A stretch of DNA of 64,000 nt from Rhizophagus clarus (Eukaryota; Glomeromycota; Glomeromycetes; Glomerales; Glomeraceae): NCBI GenBank assembly GCA_015698045.1, contig BLAL01000302.1, positions 682,001 to 746,000 on the forward strand, in the 5' to 3' direction. The notes under the pieces are model-generated. The model saw only the letters and a program-made list of their open reading frames with translations. It ran no database searches and had not been told where the DNA came from. Below are positions 1 to 12,653 of this stretch, one piece after another. Both the position numbers and the translations under genes were made by a program. Within the stretch, counting starts at the first letter, position 1; every line of letters starts with the position of its first letter.

Positions 1-779
1 TGAGGGAAACTGTTTCTTCGGACAGTTGATTTATGGTGTAAAATATTTGCATGATAATGGTGTCGCTCATCGGTAACTATATCCAAATAAAAATTTTTTT
101 TTTTGTATAGTCACCTATACCCGTTAGTTAATTCTTTAAAATCCTTAGTGATTTGAAGCCTGAGAATCTTATTCTTACTTCTGCTGGATGTCTCAAGATT
201 ACCGATTTTGGTAATGCGGAATGTTTCCGCATGGCTTGGGAAACACAACCTCACCTGACACGTGGTGTTTGTGGTAGTGAACCCTATATTGCACCAGAAG
301 AATTTAAAGATGAATTGTTTGATTCAAGACCGGTTGACATTTGGGCTTGCGGAATTATTTATATGAGTATGATGACTAGTAGTCTTCTTTGGCGCGTCGC
401 TATAGAAAAAGAAGATCCCAACTACAGAGCTTATCTAGAAGCAAATAAAAATGATTCATTCACAGCGCCTTTCCAATGTTTGACTGAAGTAAGCAGAAAG
501 AATTAGTCGGCTTGTTTATATGTATATATACGTACTAATATTTTATCTCTTTTAAAGAGTCCACGGGAATTAATTTTAAAAATAATAGAACCAAATCCAA
601 AAAAACGTATTACTATAGAACAAATTATTGCAGACTCATGGTTCTCTTCAATTCACATTTGTCATCAACAAACTACATCTGCTAGTGATTCATCTATCTC
701 TAGTACGAGTTGTTCTATTAATGCATTAAACGAACAAGCTACATCTATTAATAAGACATCAATTGCAAATATAGTATAG
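1..779 (+). CDS. HAL/HRK-type serine/threonine kinase, C-terminal part (gene enters from the left)
   Basis: Only the 3' part of the gene is in the window. Coding exons read up to 72, then 149-488 and 558-779 (TAG). The translation runs through GVKYLHDNGVAHR/DLKPEN (catalytic loop, split by the first intron), KITDFGNAE (DFG), then GSEPYIAPEEF (APE) and VDIWACGIIY. The insert SSLLWRVAIEKEDPNYRAYL after the APE region is typical of the fungal HAL4/SAT4-HRK1-NPR1 kinase group, whose yeast members regulate plasma-membrane transporters. The catalytic HRD Asp, DFG and APE are present, so it should be active. The tail after the kinase domain is short and Ser/Thr-rich. Family assignment is from motifs; the exact paralogue cannot be told without the N-terminal half. 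Confidence 0.85.
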
Positions 780-1330
780 CAGTAAAATAAAGATATAGTA
801 ATTGAGTAAGTAGGCAGTTGTTATTTGTTGCTTAGTTTTGGGTTTGATATGATATTAACTTTCCATTCACTTATTTGTAGAAATAGAGGATAGATAGTAT
901 ATTTCTTTGATTAGTAGATAATAATAGTTTAATGCTAGAGAATATGGCATTCAGGAAATGGTAAATAAACAAAAAAAATAGAGTACATAAATTAAGTCAG
1001 TAAATAATCTAAGGAAACGAGGGATTTAATTTTGATAATATCATATCTGTAATTGGATAAGCTTAAGTTGTATTAAACTTTTGCAATTTATTCAAATTCA
1101 AGTACATATTATATTAACCATATAAATTATATATAGTGTATATATACTTTTTTTCATTTAGAGTTGAGGAAGTTTTTGAATTATATAATATCTAAGTTAT
1201 ATGTATATGTTTTAATCAGATGAATTTTGGCATTACATCATTATTTATTGACTAATAAATATTATAGTCTTAAATAAGTGTATAACCAAATATTATTTTA
1301 TAGGAATGGCTCATTCGAATAAAAAATGTC

Positions 1331-1366
<36 letters not shown>

Positions 1367-1374
1367 CTACTATA
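780..1374. other. intergenic region between convergent genes, with a (TA)n microsatellite
   Basis: AT-rich DNA between the 3' ends of the kinase and TIM17 genes. It holds a (TA)n tract at about 1335-1363. No ORF, RNA gene or repeat end is recognised. Confidence 0.6.
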
Positions 1375-2066
1375 TCATTGAGGATTTGGAGATGGTGGTC
1401 GCATTTCAGGAACCTTATAAAATCAATTTTATAATTAAAAATAAGATATCTTAATGAAAAAGACTTAATTATATTTACCTGCATCACTGGCGGTGGAGAC
1501 GTAAATTTACTGGTGGCAAATGTCACACCTTCGATTATTGCCAAGATAAAAGCACCAAAACAAGCAGATCTCGTTGCTGCACCAATACCACCTCTAGCGG
1601 CTAAAAATCCACCGGTGAGAAAACCACTTGCGATTAAATTCCACGGATCTTCTTTTTGTCTTATTCCTTTTAATGCACAATCAAATGTTGAGAATAATCC
1701 TCCCCATACGGCAAAATTACCGCCTAAAACTGGTGAACGAGCTTTTACAGCTGTAATAGCACCAATTATTCGTTCTCCCTATAATATAAAAAAATTTAAA
1801 TTGAGTTAAATAACTCGAAGAATAAATTGTTAATATATAAATCAAGAGGAACATACTCTTGGTGAATTTTTTGCTCCTTTGACAAAATGCCATATACCAC
1901 CACCAATAGCTCCCATGGCGAACGCGCCTCCAGTATCATTTAGTATTACCCATGGACTATAAAAAAAAAACGAACCCATAAGTAGGATTTTTTAAAATAT
2001 TTTTAACTTGACTATTTATAAAAAGCCATAATACCAAGGATCACGATTAAAATCATATCGTGACAT
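1375..2066 (-). CDS. TIM17: TIM17, channel subunit of the mitochondrial TIM23 translocase
   Basis: Four exons on the minus strand: 2066-2035, 1956-1857, 1778-1479 and 1413-1375, giving 156 codons, close to the usual Tim17 length. The start [18 protein letters not shown] matches the conserved Tim17 N terminus (DPCP.VILND). It is followed by [15 protein letters not shown] and by the glycine-rich membrane helices of the Tim17/22/23 family, including [17 protein letters not shown]. The short tail is proline-rich ([16 protein letters not shown]). Known role: lines the presequence pathway across the inner mitochondrial membrane with Tim23. All introns are GT-AG and 65-78 bases long. The first intron splits the invariant DPCP motif. 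The gene lies head to head with the RING-protein gene. Confidence 0.93.
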
Positions 2067-2973
2067 TTTAATCGTTCAAAATAAGTTAACTGTAAATTAG
2101 ACCAATTAGGGAGAAAATAATCGCAAGCGTTCTCTTTTCTTTTTTCAAAAAAAAGAGGTTACCTCATGTATATAAAATGGTAAAACTTGTTTTAATTTTA
2201 ATTAAATAATATTAACGTATTAACGTGTATGTTTTTTTAGAAATGAGAAAAAAAAAAAAAGATGGAAGTTATCACGTCGATCAAGTGATCATATTATCTA
2301 GAATATTCTAAACTTCTAGATTTCTGCGCATATAGTTCGAGTCATTTCAGTCGAAAGTTCCGTATCAGGTATGTTTATTTTTTTTTTTAACGTTAACATG
2401 CATTATTAGAATAAAGTTACTTTATTTATTTTCTTGCTGAACATAACACAGAATTTCTATGAATGTAATTTAACCGAACGACCGAACCTTTGTCGGTTTC
2501 TTTATATAACTTTAAGTAACGTTACATTTGACTATAAATTTCTCGTACCCTTTATGTGCTAAAAATAATTGTTATGAAAAAAAGCATCTTTTCGAATGGG
2601 ACAAACGGGAAATTCTGTAAGATGTCCCGGTATTATACATTGATGTCGTAATACGGATGTTATGGTTTTATAACTAGTATGATATCATCATGATTATTTA
2701 TCTTTTAATACAATTTCTAGCAAAAAAGGTATAACACAAAAAATTATAAAAAAGTACCATGATAAAAGTATTTGCGGTTCTTACTATCTGTTAAAAAAAA
2801 AAACTCGATTTTCGCGAGACTAAATACAAAATAGAAGCGAAAATAAAAAAATGAAGTTATCAGCTATCAACTATATATAACGAATACCTTTATTTTTTCC
2901 TTAATATATTATAGTTAAAAACTTTTCTATTTATCTATTGGGTTTACTCGTTTTTATTATATTATAAGTGGAC
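2067..2973. promoter_or_regulatory. shared upstream region of TIM17 and the RING gene
   Basis: About 900 bases between two divergent start codons, without coding potential. At 2300-2320 there is a run of alternating GAA/TTC-type boxes (GAATATTC followed by TTCTAGA) that resembles a heat-shock element. This is a sequence resemblance only. The rest is AT-rich with no recognised repeat. Confidence 0.35.
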
Positions 2974-4705
2974 ATGGGATCTTTCAAAATATTAAGCGAC
3001 TCTTTTATTGGTGCTCTTATTATATTATTAACTGTGTCACTAATATGTGCTCAAAGTATTGGTAATGACGCAGATTCTTATGAGATGGATTTGGTGAATA
3101 ACCAAATTTCTTGTAATGTCAACTTGCTAAATCCGCCTCCTCCTTTCGAAGAATTGGATGTATGTGTTCAATTTTTGATTATTTTGCTTGACTCATTTTC
3201 ATTGAAAGAATACTAACAATTTCATTTATCCAATATCAGGGCATATTAAAATCTTGGCCAACTCAAGGTGTTGTAAATAATTGGATAGCGTTTATTAAAT
3301 GTGACGATTTTAGTTTTGATATTTATCAAAATTTTATTAATGGTTCTGCTTCCGCTGTTCTCTTATATCCAAGTATTCAAAATCCTTGTGATTTCCGTGA
3401 CATTTCAACATATAAAATTGCTATACCTATATTTACTACTGATCAAATTTGTTATAACGAGGTTTCTAAAGTGTTATTAGCAACTAATCAAGTTGCTGCG
3501 AAAATAAAGAATGTAAATTTATACAATGTTCCTCCTCCTGTAAAGGATAATTCTCCAGTTAGTGCAAATGGCTCTTCAGGTGAAAATAAGGTGCTTGCAA
3601 CTTATCAAACTGCCATGATTGTTCTTTATGCTGTATCAGGTGTTGTTTTGGGATTATTCTTTATTGTGGTTGTCACAAATATTATAAAGAATCGACTTAA
3701 TGCCCCCACACCACAAGCAAGTCAAGGGCAAGATCCACGTCCACGTCGTGGAATAGCTAGGTCTGTTTTGGAGAGTTTCCCTGTATTCTTCTTTAGTATG
3801 GGATTGAAAGATGAAGATGATGATAAAACAGAAAAAGATGATTTGGAAAAAGGAAAGGCCAGAGAATTAGAATCCGATATCGAATTAGAAAATATAAGTA
3901 CGGACGTTATGAAATCTGCTCCACAAGCTGAAGAAACTAAAGATTCATCAAATATTTCTACGGAGGATACCTCTCAAACGAGTAATAACAACAATGATGA
4001 TAATACTCAAGAAAATAATATCGATTTACCACAAAATCCTTCGATTGCACATATTAAGGATTCATCACGTAGTCGTTCTATATCTACAAGTTCAAATCCA
4101 TCAGCAACATTAACAAATAATGAAGTTCAAGATGGACAATTAACTTGTCCAATTTGTATAGATGATTTTGAATCTGGTGAAGAATTAAGACTTTTACCTT
4201 GTCAACATCGATATCATACGTATGTATATTTGAATTCTATTTTTTTCATGATTATTAAAGTATACTAATTCTCTTTTATTTGATTGACAGATTATGCATA
4301 GATCCATGGCTTCTTGATATATCTCCTCTATGTCCAATGTGCAAAACAGATTACACATCATGGGAAAGTGAAATGAATGCAGTGCGACACACTCAAGATT
4401 CATCAGTATCTTCATCTGTTGAGACAACTGGAAATAATAATAATAACGAAAGTCAGCGAAATGATGATGATTCATCAGTCGCTTCATCTGTACATCACAA
4501 TTTCCCACATTTCCGATGGATAAAATATCTTACAGCAATTCGTAGACGACGGCGACGACATAGGGACAGAAGATCAAGTAGACATTCAAGAATTGAACTT
4601 GGTAATAATAATAATAATAACAATAACAATAACAATAACAACAACAACAACAACAACAACAATTCACAAGATAGTAATGTAGTTGGAACTGTTATAACAG
4701 GCTAA
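2974..4705 (+). CDS. PA-TM-RING-type membrane E3 ubiquitin ligase
   Basis: Exons 2974-3159, 3240-4219 and 4291-4705 encode 526 aa. The order of parts is: signal peptide (hydrophobic ALIILLTVSLICAQS), a luminal protease-associated-like region (about 40-180), one transmembrane helix (about 186-211, AMIVLYAVSGVVLGLFF), an acidic and Ser/Asn-rich cytosolic region, then a RING-H2 finger beginning at Cys365 (CPIC ... LPCQHRYH ... CPMC). The second intron splits the RING between H and LCIDPW. This is the RNF13/RNF167 layout, whose members ubiquitinate endosomal or lysosomal cargo. The tail has an Arg-rich patch (RRRRRRHRDRRSSRHSR) and an asparagine run encoded by an AAT/AAC microsatellite (4600-4660), likely variable in length. 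An upstream GTG is in frame but the first ATG is at 2974. Confidence 0.88.
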
Positions 4706-5065
4706 TTATAGACAATTTACTCGACGATTATTTGTGTAATTGCCCTTTGTATATAATGTATAACTCTCTTTATTCTTTTTGTGTTAAAAGTAATAATATA
4801 CTTTATGATGATTTGTTATTACTGAAGGTAGAGAAGAATGGGGAACAGAGTTTATATAAATTTGATTAAATTTTGCTAATAATATATCATAAGAAATTTG
4901 TAATTAGTAAAAAAAAAAAACATCATAAAACAAAACGAATTATTAAACGTGAAAAATTAATTAATATATATTTTTTATCACAAAAATAGAATAAGCTTTT
5001 TTTTTTTATTTTATTACACTTAAAATAAATAATTTAATGAATGAAAAGGTTTCTCCGCATAGGTT
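4706..5065. other. intergenic region between convergent genes
   Basis: 3' flanks of the RING and dehydrogenase genes. AT-rich with poly-A and poly-T tracts. Nothing further seen. Confidence 0.5.
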
Positions 5066-6860
5066 CTATCTTCTAATAATAACAGGTAAACTAGAAGATA
5101 AACCACCATCTACTGTTAATGCATGGCCATTTATATATGAACTTTCATCACTCGCTAAAAACAATGCAACATTTGCAACCTATTAAAATAAAAATATTTT
5201 AGAATGATTGGTTAATTTATTTAAATTTAAATTTATTATAGTTACCTCATCAGGGATAGCATATCTTTGCAATGGATTTAATTGACCAACTTTACTAATC
5301 TTACCACGTGAGCGAGCATAATCAAAAGTAGGTTTTGTCATGTTAGTTTCAATTATCCCCTAAAGAAAATAATAAAAATAGGTTGTGTATTTGTTGTTTC
5401 TTATAGAAAATAAATTAACCCGATCAAGATACTTACAGGATTAATTGAATTTACGCGAATATTCGTGTTGGATAATTTCCAAGCACCTGCTTGAACCATA
5501 TTTATGATACTGTTTTTTTTGTGAAAAATAATTATTTTTAAGTTAACGTGGGAAGATAAAGCACGTCTGAAATTTGTGGCCATTTCATCTGGTGACAAAT
5601 ATAAGTCACCTGGCACACATTTCAGGGATGTCAAAGGGAGTAGTATCACGTGATCATATTAAAATATTCGTCACCAACGTCACACCGGTGAAATTTTATT
5701 TGACACACCATTATTAGTGATTTCTTAACGCCGTAATGCCGGCCAAAACTACTCCGATTTTAGACGATCCATCTCAGCGAGAAACTAAATACACTTACGC
5801 AGCTTTTGAAGCGGAATAATCTATAGGACCTGCACCTGATCTTAATCCGGCAACTATATAAATAATATTTGCATTAAACTAACAAGTAATGAATTGTTTT
5901 TGTTATTAAATAACAATAATAACCTGAAGCTGTCGCGATAATTGATCCACCAGATTCTTTTTTATCATTTCCAGTAATTTTCATTGCTTCTGATGCATGT
6001 TTTATAACTAAAAATACGCTATGAATAAAATTGATAAATAATTATTATAGATAACTATTAAATAAATGATTTAACTATAATCGAACAGAGATATTTACCT
6101 TAGTACATTAACCTAAAAGAAATAAATTTAAAATGTTTATTATATAAATTATTATTATAATAAAATAATAAAAAAAAAAATATAGAACTTACCCTCATAA
6201 CTTCCATAAATTTGGAAGCTTCTATCTCAGGTATATCATCAACTGCATAAACGATCCCTTTAAACAAATATTAAAATTATTTTTTTACCTACTTGATAAG
6301 ATTCTTTTGAACAAAATTTACTAACCTGCGTTAGCAAAAAATACATCTAGTCTACCAAATTTTCTTATAGCATCATCAATGACAGATTTGACATCATCTT
6401 CGGATGCGGCATCAACTTTACGTGGAATTACTGCAACTTTTGGATATTTGTTTTGTATTTCTTTTGCAAGTTGTGAAAGTAAATCCTCACGATAATCTGT
6501 TATATATACAGCTTTGGCCCCTATTGATGAGAAAAAATTTTTTAACGCGAATTTAATTGTGAATTCTGTTGACGATAAAAGATTTTTTTAAGGATTTCTA
6601 TACCATTCTTAGCAAATGTCCATGCAGCTGAACGACTGTATTAAAAAGTGAGTGCTTAACAACTATTGAGCATATTTATTTAAAATATTCTTTTTTATTT
6701 ACCCAATTCCTTTTTCTGAGCCGGCTCCAGTAATAATGCAAACTTTACAACATAATCTAGGTTTATTTTCTTCATCCTTATCATTATTATTCTTTTCTAC
6801 ATTTCCTTCACTACTTAAATGACCTGATAAAAGTACAAGTCTATCTTTGGGAGAGGACAT
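5066..6860 (-). CDS. short-chain dehydrogenase/reductase (SDR), ten exons
   Basis: Minus-strand exons are 6860-6703, 6635-6604, 6520-6326, 6257-6193, 6112-6099, 6018-5924, 5853-5799, 5509-5437, 5359-5246 and 5179-5066, summing to 304 codons. Classical SDR marks are visible: the cofactor motif [10 protein letters not shown] (about 44-53), NAG (start of exon 4), the catalytic pair YSASK (Tyr199, Lys203), NPG after the active site and a C-terminal VDGG. It should be an NAD(P)-dependent oxidoreductase; the substrate cannot be told. Exon 5 is only 14 bases. The intron at 5510-5798 is about 289 bases, four times its neighbours, and looks inserted. The first ~35 residues are a charged extension before the fold. 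It starts 148 bases from the divergent RPC4 gene. Confidence 0.87.
5510..5798. repeat. candidate short insertion inside an SDR intron
   Basis: The intron is about 289 bases while the other eight in the gene are about 66-85. It is richer in G+C than nearby introns and carries palindromic motifs (CACGTG near 5646, CACCGGTG near 5683). No terminal repeats or target duplication were found, so the mobile origin is only an inference. Confidence 0.3.
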
Positions 6861-7008
6861 GCCGATTTTCTTTTAATTAAAATATATTTCCATACATGGT
6901 CAACACAATGAATTATATTTATATGTTTGTTGTGCGTCGATGAAATACCAAAATAAGTATAAAAAATTTATAATGAATTTGTGACGATCAGTCCATTTTA
7001 TTAGTGTA

Positions 7009-8961
7009 ATGGCAGACGAAGCAATCGAAAGTCAAGCCACACCAAAGAGAGGACGAGGACGGCCAAGAGGTGTCAGAAGTACTACCCGATCTAGAACTAC
7101 TGTGGAAAGGCAATCAGGAGCTACTCGAGGAAGAGGAAGGGGTAGGGGCAGGGGGAGATCTGCTTCTATAGAAGACGAAGATTTAATTTTAACGGAGACA
7201 AATAGAACTCTTGAACATTCGAGACCAGATATTAATATGGATCTAGGGTCAGAAATAAATCATCCAATGTCTCCGCAATTAAGCAGAGCACCTTCACCTA
7301 CTCCTTCATTAGCTTCAATTTCAAGTGGTAGACGACTTGGTTCTTTATCGCATGATCTTCCAGCTCCTGGGAGATTGGCTTCGGTGAGAACAGCTCCAAC
7401 TGGACATTACTTTCTATCAACGTCTTCAAGAGTAACGTTACGCGGTACACAAAAGAAAATATTTGTTCCAACAGTACCTGAAGCACATAGGCGACCCCAA
7501 CCGTAAGCATAATATGATTAAAGGTGTTTGTAAAATTCACTGACCGATACTCATGCAATCCATTTAAGAACAATAACTGCCGACGCAATTACACCTGAAT
7601 TATTCTGTTTAGAAGTGAGCAACTTATGGGATAATTTTAGCCTTTTTATAAATAATTATTTGTGAGATTAAAATAGTAATTCTTTAGGATAATGAACCAT
7701 TTACACCTGGTTTAGATTCAAGTGGACGAGGAATAGATCGAGGAAGAGGTACACTAGAAAGTGATTGATAGGAATTTTACATCAACTTATAATGCGATCT
7801 CTTTTGTGATATTACTTGTTAGGAACGCGTGGACGCGGTAGATTTATGCCAGATTTGGTTGCATCTGGACCTTTTGCATTTGGCTCAAACGCTAATATTC
7901 AACCACGTAAGATATATAATGATTCCTTACCATTTTTGTACAATATAAAATTGATGATCACACCTATATCTTCTCAGTGGACAGCACAAACGTTTTTAGC
8001 ACTTCAATTATCGAAGAAAGGAAAAACAGGACGGATAATGCTGAGGACTTTGATTCTTTTCGAGAGGATCCATGGGCACCAGATATGCTTTTAGTTGAGC
8101 ATGAAAAAGAGGACACTGCTGGTATATTGGAAGGTAAGGTCATTAATAAACTTATATGCAATATATAGTTTATTCTATTAGCAATTCTAGTTGTTGCATT
8201 ATGGAGTCAATGGCTCGTGATTTTTGTTGATTTAGAAAGAGATAGAAACCGAAGTCGACGAACTTTCTTTTCTTTTTATCCATTAGGCAAGGATTTAACT
8301 GACGATGAGAAATCGAAAGGAATTAAAAGGAAATTAACCCATTTTAATGAAGTAAGTTACAAGTGATTATCTTGTTTAATTTTATTTAGATCAAGTATGT
8401 TAATAATAGTTTTTCATTTATATTAGGAAAATCATCTATTATGTTTCCAGTTGCCTACTATTTTACCTGAATTCGAACCATCTAAACGCTCAAAGATGAA
8501 TGGGTCAAATGATAAGTCATCCCATCTTGACAAAGGGAAAAGTAGAGGCGCAGATAAATTAGGGACTGGATCACCATTAATACAACTGCCTTTAGGACAA
8601 GGAAAAGGTAAAGAAAGAGAGCAAGACAATGCAGGGGATATCATTAATTGTAATAAACCAGAGGGACAGATAGGAAGACTGGTTATGCGTAGGTCAGGTA
8701 AAATGCAAATGATACTTGGTGATTTTACATTTGATGTAAGTAATTTTAATATCAAATACTACTTTTTTTTATACGCTGGTTAAACATAACAATTTTTTTT
8801 TATTAATATTAATTTATTAGGTTATACCGGGTTTAGATCGAACATTCCTGGAGAATGCTGTAGTGATTGACCCCTCTCAAGAAAGTGTTTTTAATTTAGG
8901 TCAGATTACACAACATTTGGTTGTAAAACCTAACATTTCAAGTTTGTTAAATGACATATGA
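7009..8961 (+). CDS. RPC53: RNA polymerase III subunit RPC4 (Rpc53-like)
   Basis: Eight exons: 7009-7502, 7569-7614, 7688-7748, 7823-7906, 7978-8133, 8287-8351, 8427-8735 and 8821-8961, 451 aa. The N-terminal part is low complexity and rich in RGRGR repeats. The C-terminal RPC4 domain is clear: FQLPTILPEF, then PEGQIGRLVMRRSGKMQM and LGDFTFDVIPG, ending in a conserved block NLGQITQHLVVKPNI. In yeast, Rpc53 pairs with Rpc37 on Pol III and acts in termination and reinitiation. The intron 8134-8286 is twice the usual length. The start codon is the first ATG of the long first exon. Confidence 0.9.
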
Positions 8962-9387
8962 ATTGATTGAGTAATATAATTATTTAATATGTAATATAAT
9001 ATTTAATAGAAGAGATTTATATATTGCTAATAAAAGTGGTTGAACTGTTTGTAAAATTCATTGTACAGAATATATATAGTATATAATTTAAAAAGTGATT
9101 ATAGATAATACATATGTAGAACAAATTCGATAAGTTGCAAAAAAATGTTGTCTAGCCATATCCGGATCCTAGATAGCGGATAAAATTTTGGGAGATAATT
9201 CGTACCGGGAATAATCCGTATTATTATAACACACCCTCTACAAGCATGTCAAGGATCCTGCGTCGATGATTAGATATTTAGATTAGATGAAAATTTATTG
9301 ATCAACATTTTTTTTTTAAAAAACCAAAGATTGATGTGGCTTTGTAATAATTTTCGGTCTTCACTGATTAGACATTACATAAGAAAT
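8962..9387. other. intergenic region, RPC4 to RidA
   Basis: 3' flank of RPC4 and promoter of the RidA gene. A more G+C-rich patch (9150-9270) has no tRNA-like fold that I could find. No ORF. Confidence 0.4.
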
Positions 9388-10001
9388 ATGAGTAGCCAAA
9401 TTCAAGTTGTCAGCACTACTAAAGCACCTGGTGCTATTGGGCCTTATTGTAAGTTCAAATAATAGGTAGATAAAATTTAATGTTGAGAACTTATCGTAAA
9501 ACTTAATAATATAGCTCAGGCTATTATCGCGAATGGATTTGTTTATGCTTCAGGACAAATTCCTGTTATTCCTGAGACGGGAAGCATTGTAAGCGAAGAT
9601 GTTAAAGAACAGACGGTACTTATTTATAACTTAGATTATTGTTTTAATAAACCTTGTTTTAACGCGTTTCTTTTAAATTTTTATAGAAACAAGTTTTAAA
9701 AAACTTGGAAAATGTGCTTGAAGCAGCAAATTCTTCATTGTCTCAGGTTGTAAAAACAACTGTATTCATTAAGGATATGAATGATTTTTCTTCAGTAAAT
9801 GAAGTTTACGGCGAGGTGATATACAGTACAAATTGATTATTATTAAAAGAAGTTATATTTATTATGCAAACTAATTTCCATTAATTTGTTTAGTGTTTTG
9901 GAAGTAGTCGACCAGCTAGAGCTTGTGTTGAAGTTTCTCGTTTGCCAAAAGATGTTAAGGTTGAAATTGACGCAGTTGCTCTTGTAAAAAGCGCACAGTA
10001 G
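9388..10001 (+). CDS. RidA/YjgF/Hmf1 family enamine deaminase
   Basis: Exons 9388-9448, 9515-9615, 9687-9815 and 9894-10001 give 132 aa, the normal length for the family. Family marks are [19 protein letters not shown], the central [14 protein letters not shown], then [11 protein letters not shown] and the C-terminal signature [23 protein letters not shown], with the Arg that binds the substrate carboxylate. The known role is hydrolysis of reactive 2-aminoacrylate made by PLP enzymes; yeast Hmf1 and Mmf1 are cytosolic and mitochondrial forms. No presequence is seen, so a cytosolic form is likely. Confidence 0.93.
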
Positions 10002-10285
10002 ACAAAAATATAGCATGATTAAAAAATTACAGAACCCGTGAAATTTGCCAATTCAATATTTCTCCATTTATTAGTTTTTAGTAAAAGATGAATTCTATCA
10101 CTCAACGTTAAGTTTCTTGAAACCAATCATTTATTTCTTATCGTAACGTTGTCGCCTATTAAATTTGTCATGGAGGTTACTTTCTTTACTATAAAAAAAA
10201 AGAAAATTTTCACGGGATGCACCCGCATGTGACGTCAGATTGTTAAAAACTACTCAATCTTACGCCCAATCCTAAGATTATCCGG

Positions 10286-12541
10286 ATGATAAAATCATCG
10301 ATCAGATCAACTAAACCACGATCTCAACCTTTGATGAAATCTTTTAAAATTTTAAAAAATTTGCAAAACAAACATATAAAAAAAATGAAAACAAAGGTTT
10401 TAGTATATTCTTCTAATATCACCTTAAATCATCATTCTTCAATTTTAAATTCAATATTTAAAACATATTATGATGTAATTCAAATTGATTTAAATAATTT
10501 ATTAAATGATCCTTGGTTTGATACTACTTCATGTTTGATTTTTTTATCTTCAAATAATAATAATAATTCAAATTATTCAAATAATTTAAATTATAATCAA
10601 AAAAACGTTCAATTTGGGAGGAATTTTAAAAATTATTTAAAATTTGGTGGTAATTATTTTGGTATCGGTTTTGAAGCTCATCAATTTTTACAAAAAAATT
10701 TATCCTCTTATGATAATTTTAATTATAAAAATTTGATTTTGAATGATCACAATGATAGAATTGAATTGCCTTTAATATTAAATAGAAAATTTTTATTAAA
10801 TTATTCTCCTTCCGTTCCAAATCAAATTAAGATTTCTTGTGATAATCATATGATTGGTTATTTTGATAATTTAATTAATAATCATAATATTATTGTTAAT
10901 TCTATTTCAACTTATAATGATTATTCTACTATAATTCAATATGATATTGATAAAGGTAAAATACTTTTATGTGGGTTTGATCCTTTTTTTAACAATATTC
11001 AAATTGAACAAAATCATTTTATAAGATCTTTATTCTCAATTTTTGGTTTGAATCTAGTTAAACAAAATGAAATTTTAATTCCAAATTTATCTTGTACTTT
11101 ACATTTAACTTCAATAAGACCTGCTTTAACCAATATATGGTTAAACAATATAAATCCTTTAATGGATTCTGATAATATTTTAAGAGCATCAAATGATTCT
11201 TTTAAAATTATAGAAAATTCTAATTCTTTTCATAACATCCAAGATTTAAATATAAATGTTGATTATAATAATATTCCAAAATCAATTGTAATTTATCATG
11301 ATCAACCTCCTCCTTCAGTTACTCCTTTTTTTAGTTTTGAAGATTATTTGAATCATCTTTCAAAAGAAAGAAATATTGAAAATGGTGGTGGTAATAATAT
11401 GGAATTTGGTTCAATTATACTTTATGGTGAAGTGGTATCAAGTACACAAACATTATTAGATAAGTAATGTATCTATTATATATACTATAAAGATAAAAAT
11501 ATCTTTTGTTAAAAATTTTCTAATTTTCTTATATTTTAAATAATTAGAAATTTCAATTTTACAAAAAATTTGCCCACTGGATTTGTTTTCGTTGCCACAC
11601 AACAAATTCAAGGACGAGGTCGTGGTAGCAATTCTTGGATTTCACCTCCTGGATGTCTCCAATTTTCTATTATCTTAAGACATCCATCCAATTCGACATC
11701 GCCTGTTGTCTTTATTCAATATCTCTTATCATTAGCTGTAGTTGAAGCTGTTAGAACAAAGAAAGGTTATGAGGTTTGTGTTATTATATAAAAATTTAAA
11801 GTACAAAAAAAAAATTACATTATATATAATATATATGTCATAGGATATTTCCCTTCGATTGAAATGGCCAAATGATATCTATGTGGAATCTTTACCTTCT
11901 GATAAATCAGTCACATCACCTAAAATTATCAAAATAGGTGGTGTGATTATTAATTCGCAATATACTCAAAACGAATTCCTTTTAATTGCAGGTAAATTAG
12001 TCTTCAAAAATTATATTCTAAAAAGAGAAAAAAAAAATAATATTCTTCTTTCATACACAAGGTTGTGGAGTTAACGTGAGCAATTTAGCACCCACAACTG
12101 CTATCAATCATATAATATCTTTATATAATCGTGTTAATGATACTCAACTAGAGGAATTTTCTCAAGAACAACTTCTTGCTTCTATCCTTGTAAAATTTGA
12201 ATCATTTTATAATGATTTTTGTAGTAATGGACATGGATTTGAACCTTTTCTTAATATTTATTATAAAAGATGGTTACATACGTTTGTATTGATTTTTCAC
12301 TTTATGACTGATGGGTTGATGGACCAATTAATATAAATACATTTACATTTTTTATAGGGATCAAGTTGTCAATTTAGAAACACATGATAATCAGAAAGCT
12401 CGTATTATTGGAATTAACGAATTTGGTTATTTGAAAGCTAGTACCATAAATGATGATGATAATTTGGAAGAAATAGTAACTTTAGAGCCTGGTGGAAATA
12501 GTTTTGATATGATGAAAGGGATGATAACTCGTAAATTATAA
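10286..12541 (+). CDS. BPL1: biotin-protein ligase (holocarboxylase synthetase)
   Basis: Exons 10286-11463, 11548-11773, 11844-11991, 12062-12281 and 12358-12541 encode up to 651 aa. The N-terminal half (from KVLVYSS) is the glutamine-amidotransferase-like domain seen in yeast Bpl1. The catalytic half begins at SIILYGEVVSSTQ and has the biotinyl-AMP loop GRGRGSNSW (about 415-423), KWPNDIY (475-481) and KIGGVII, with the C-terminal domain ending in LEPGGNSFDMM. It biotinylates carboxylases such as acetyl-CoA and pyruvate carboxylase. In-frame Met1, Met17 and Met34 (10385) are possible starts. Residues 1-37 contain Arg, Lys and Ser but no acidic residue, as in mitochondrial presequences. The gene is convergent with ASH2, 112 bases apart. 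Confidence 0.92.
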
Positions 12542-12653
12542 TCATAATTCATAATTATTATTAATAGAAAAAAGTATAAAAGACTAAACTAAACTCATTA
12601 AAATATTAAAAATATATCTATTTATATCTATCAATCATCTATTATCTATTTAT

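Noticed and set aside
9150-9270. Possible tRNA gene in a G+C-richer patch
   Set aside because: No cloverleaf arms or A/B box pair could be found.
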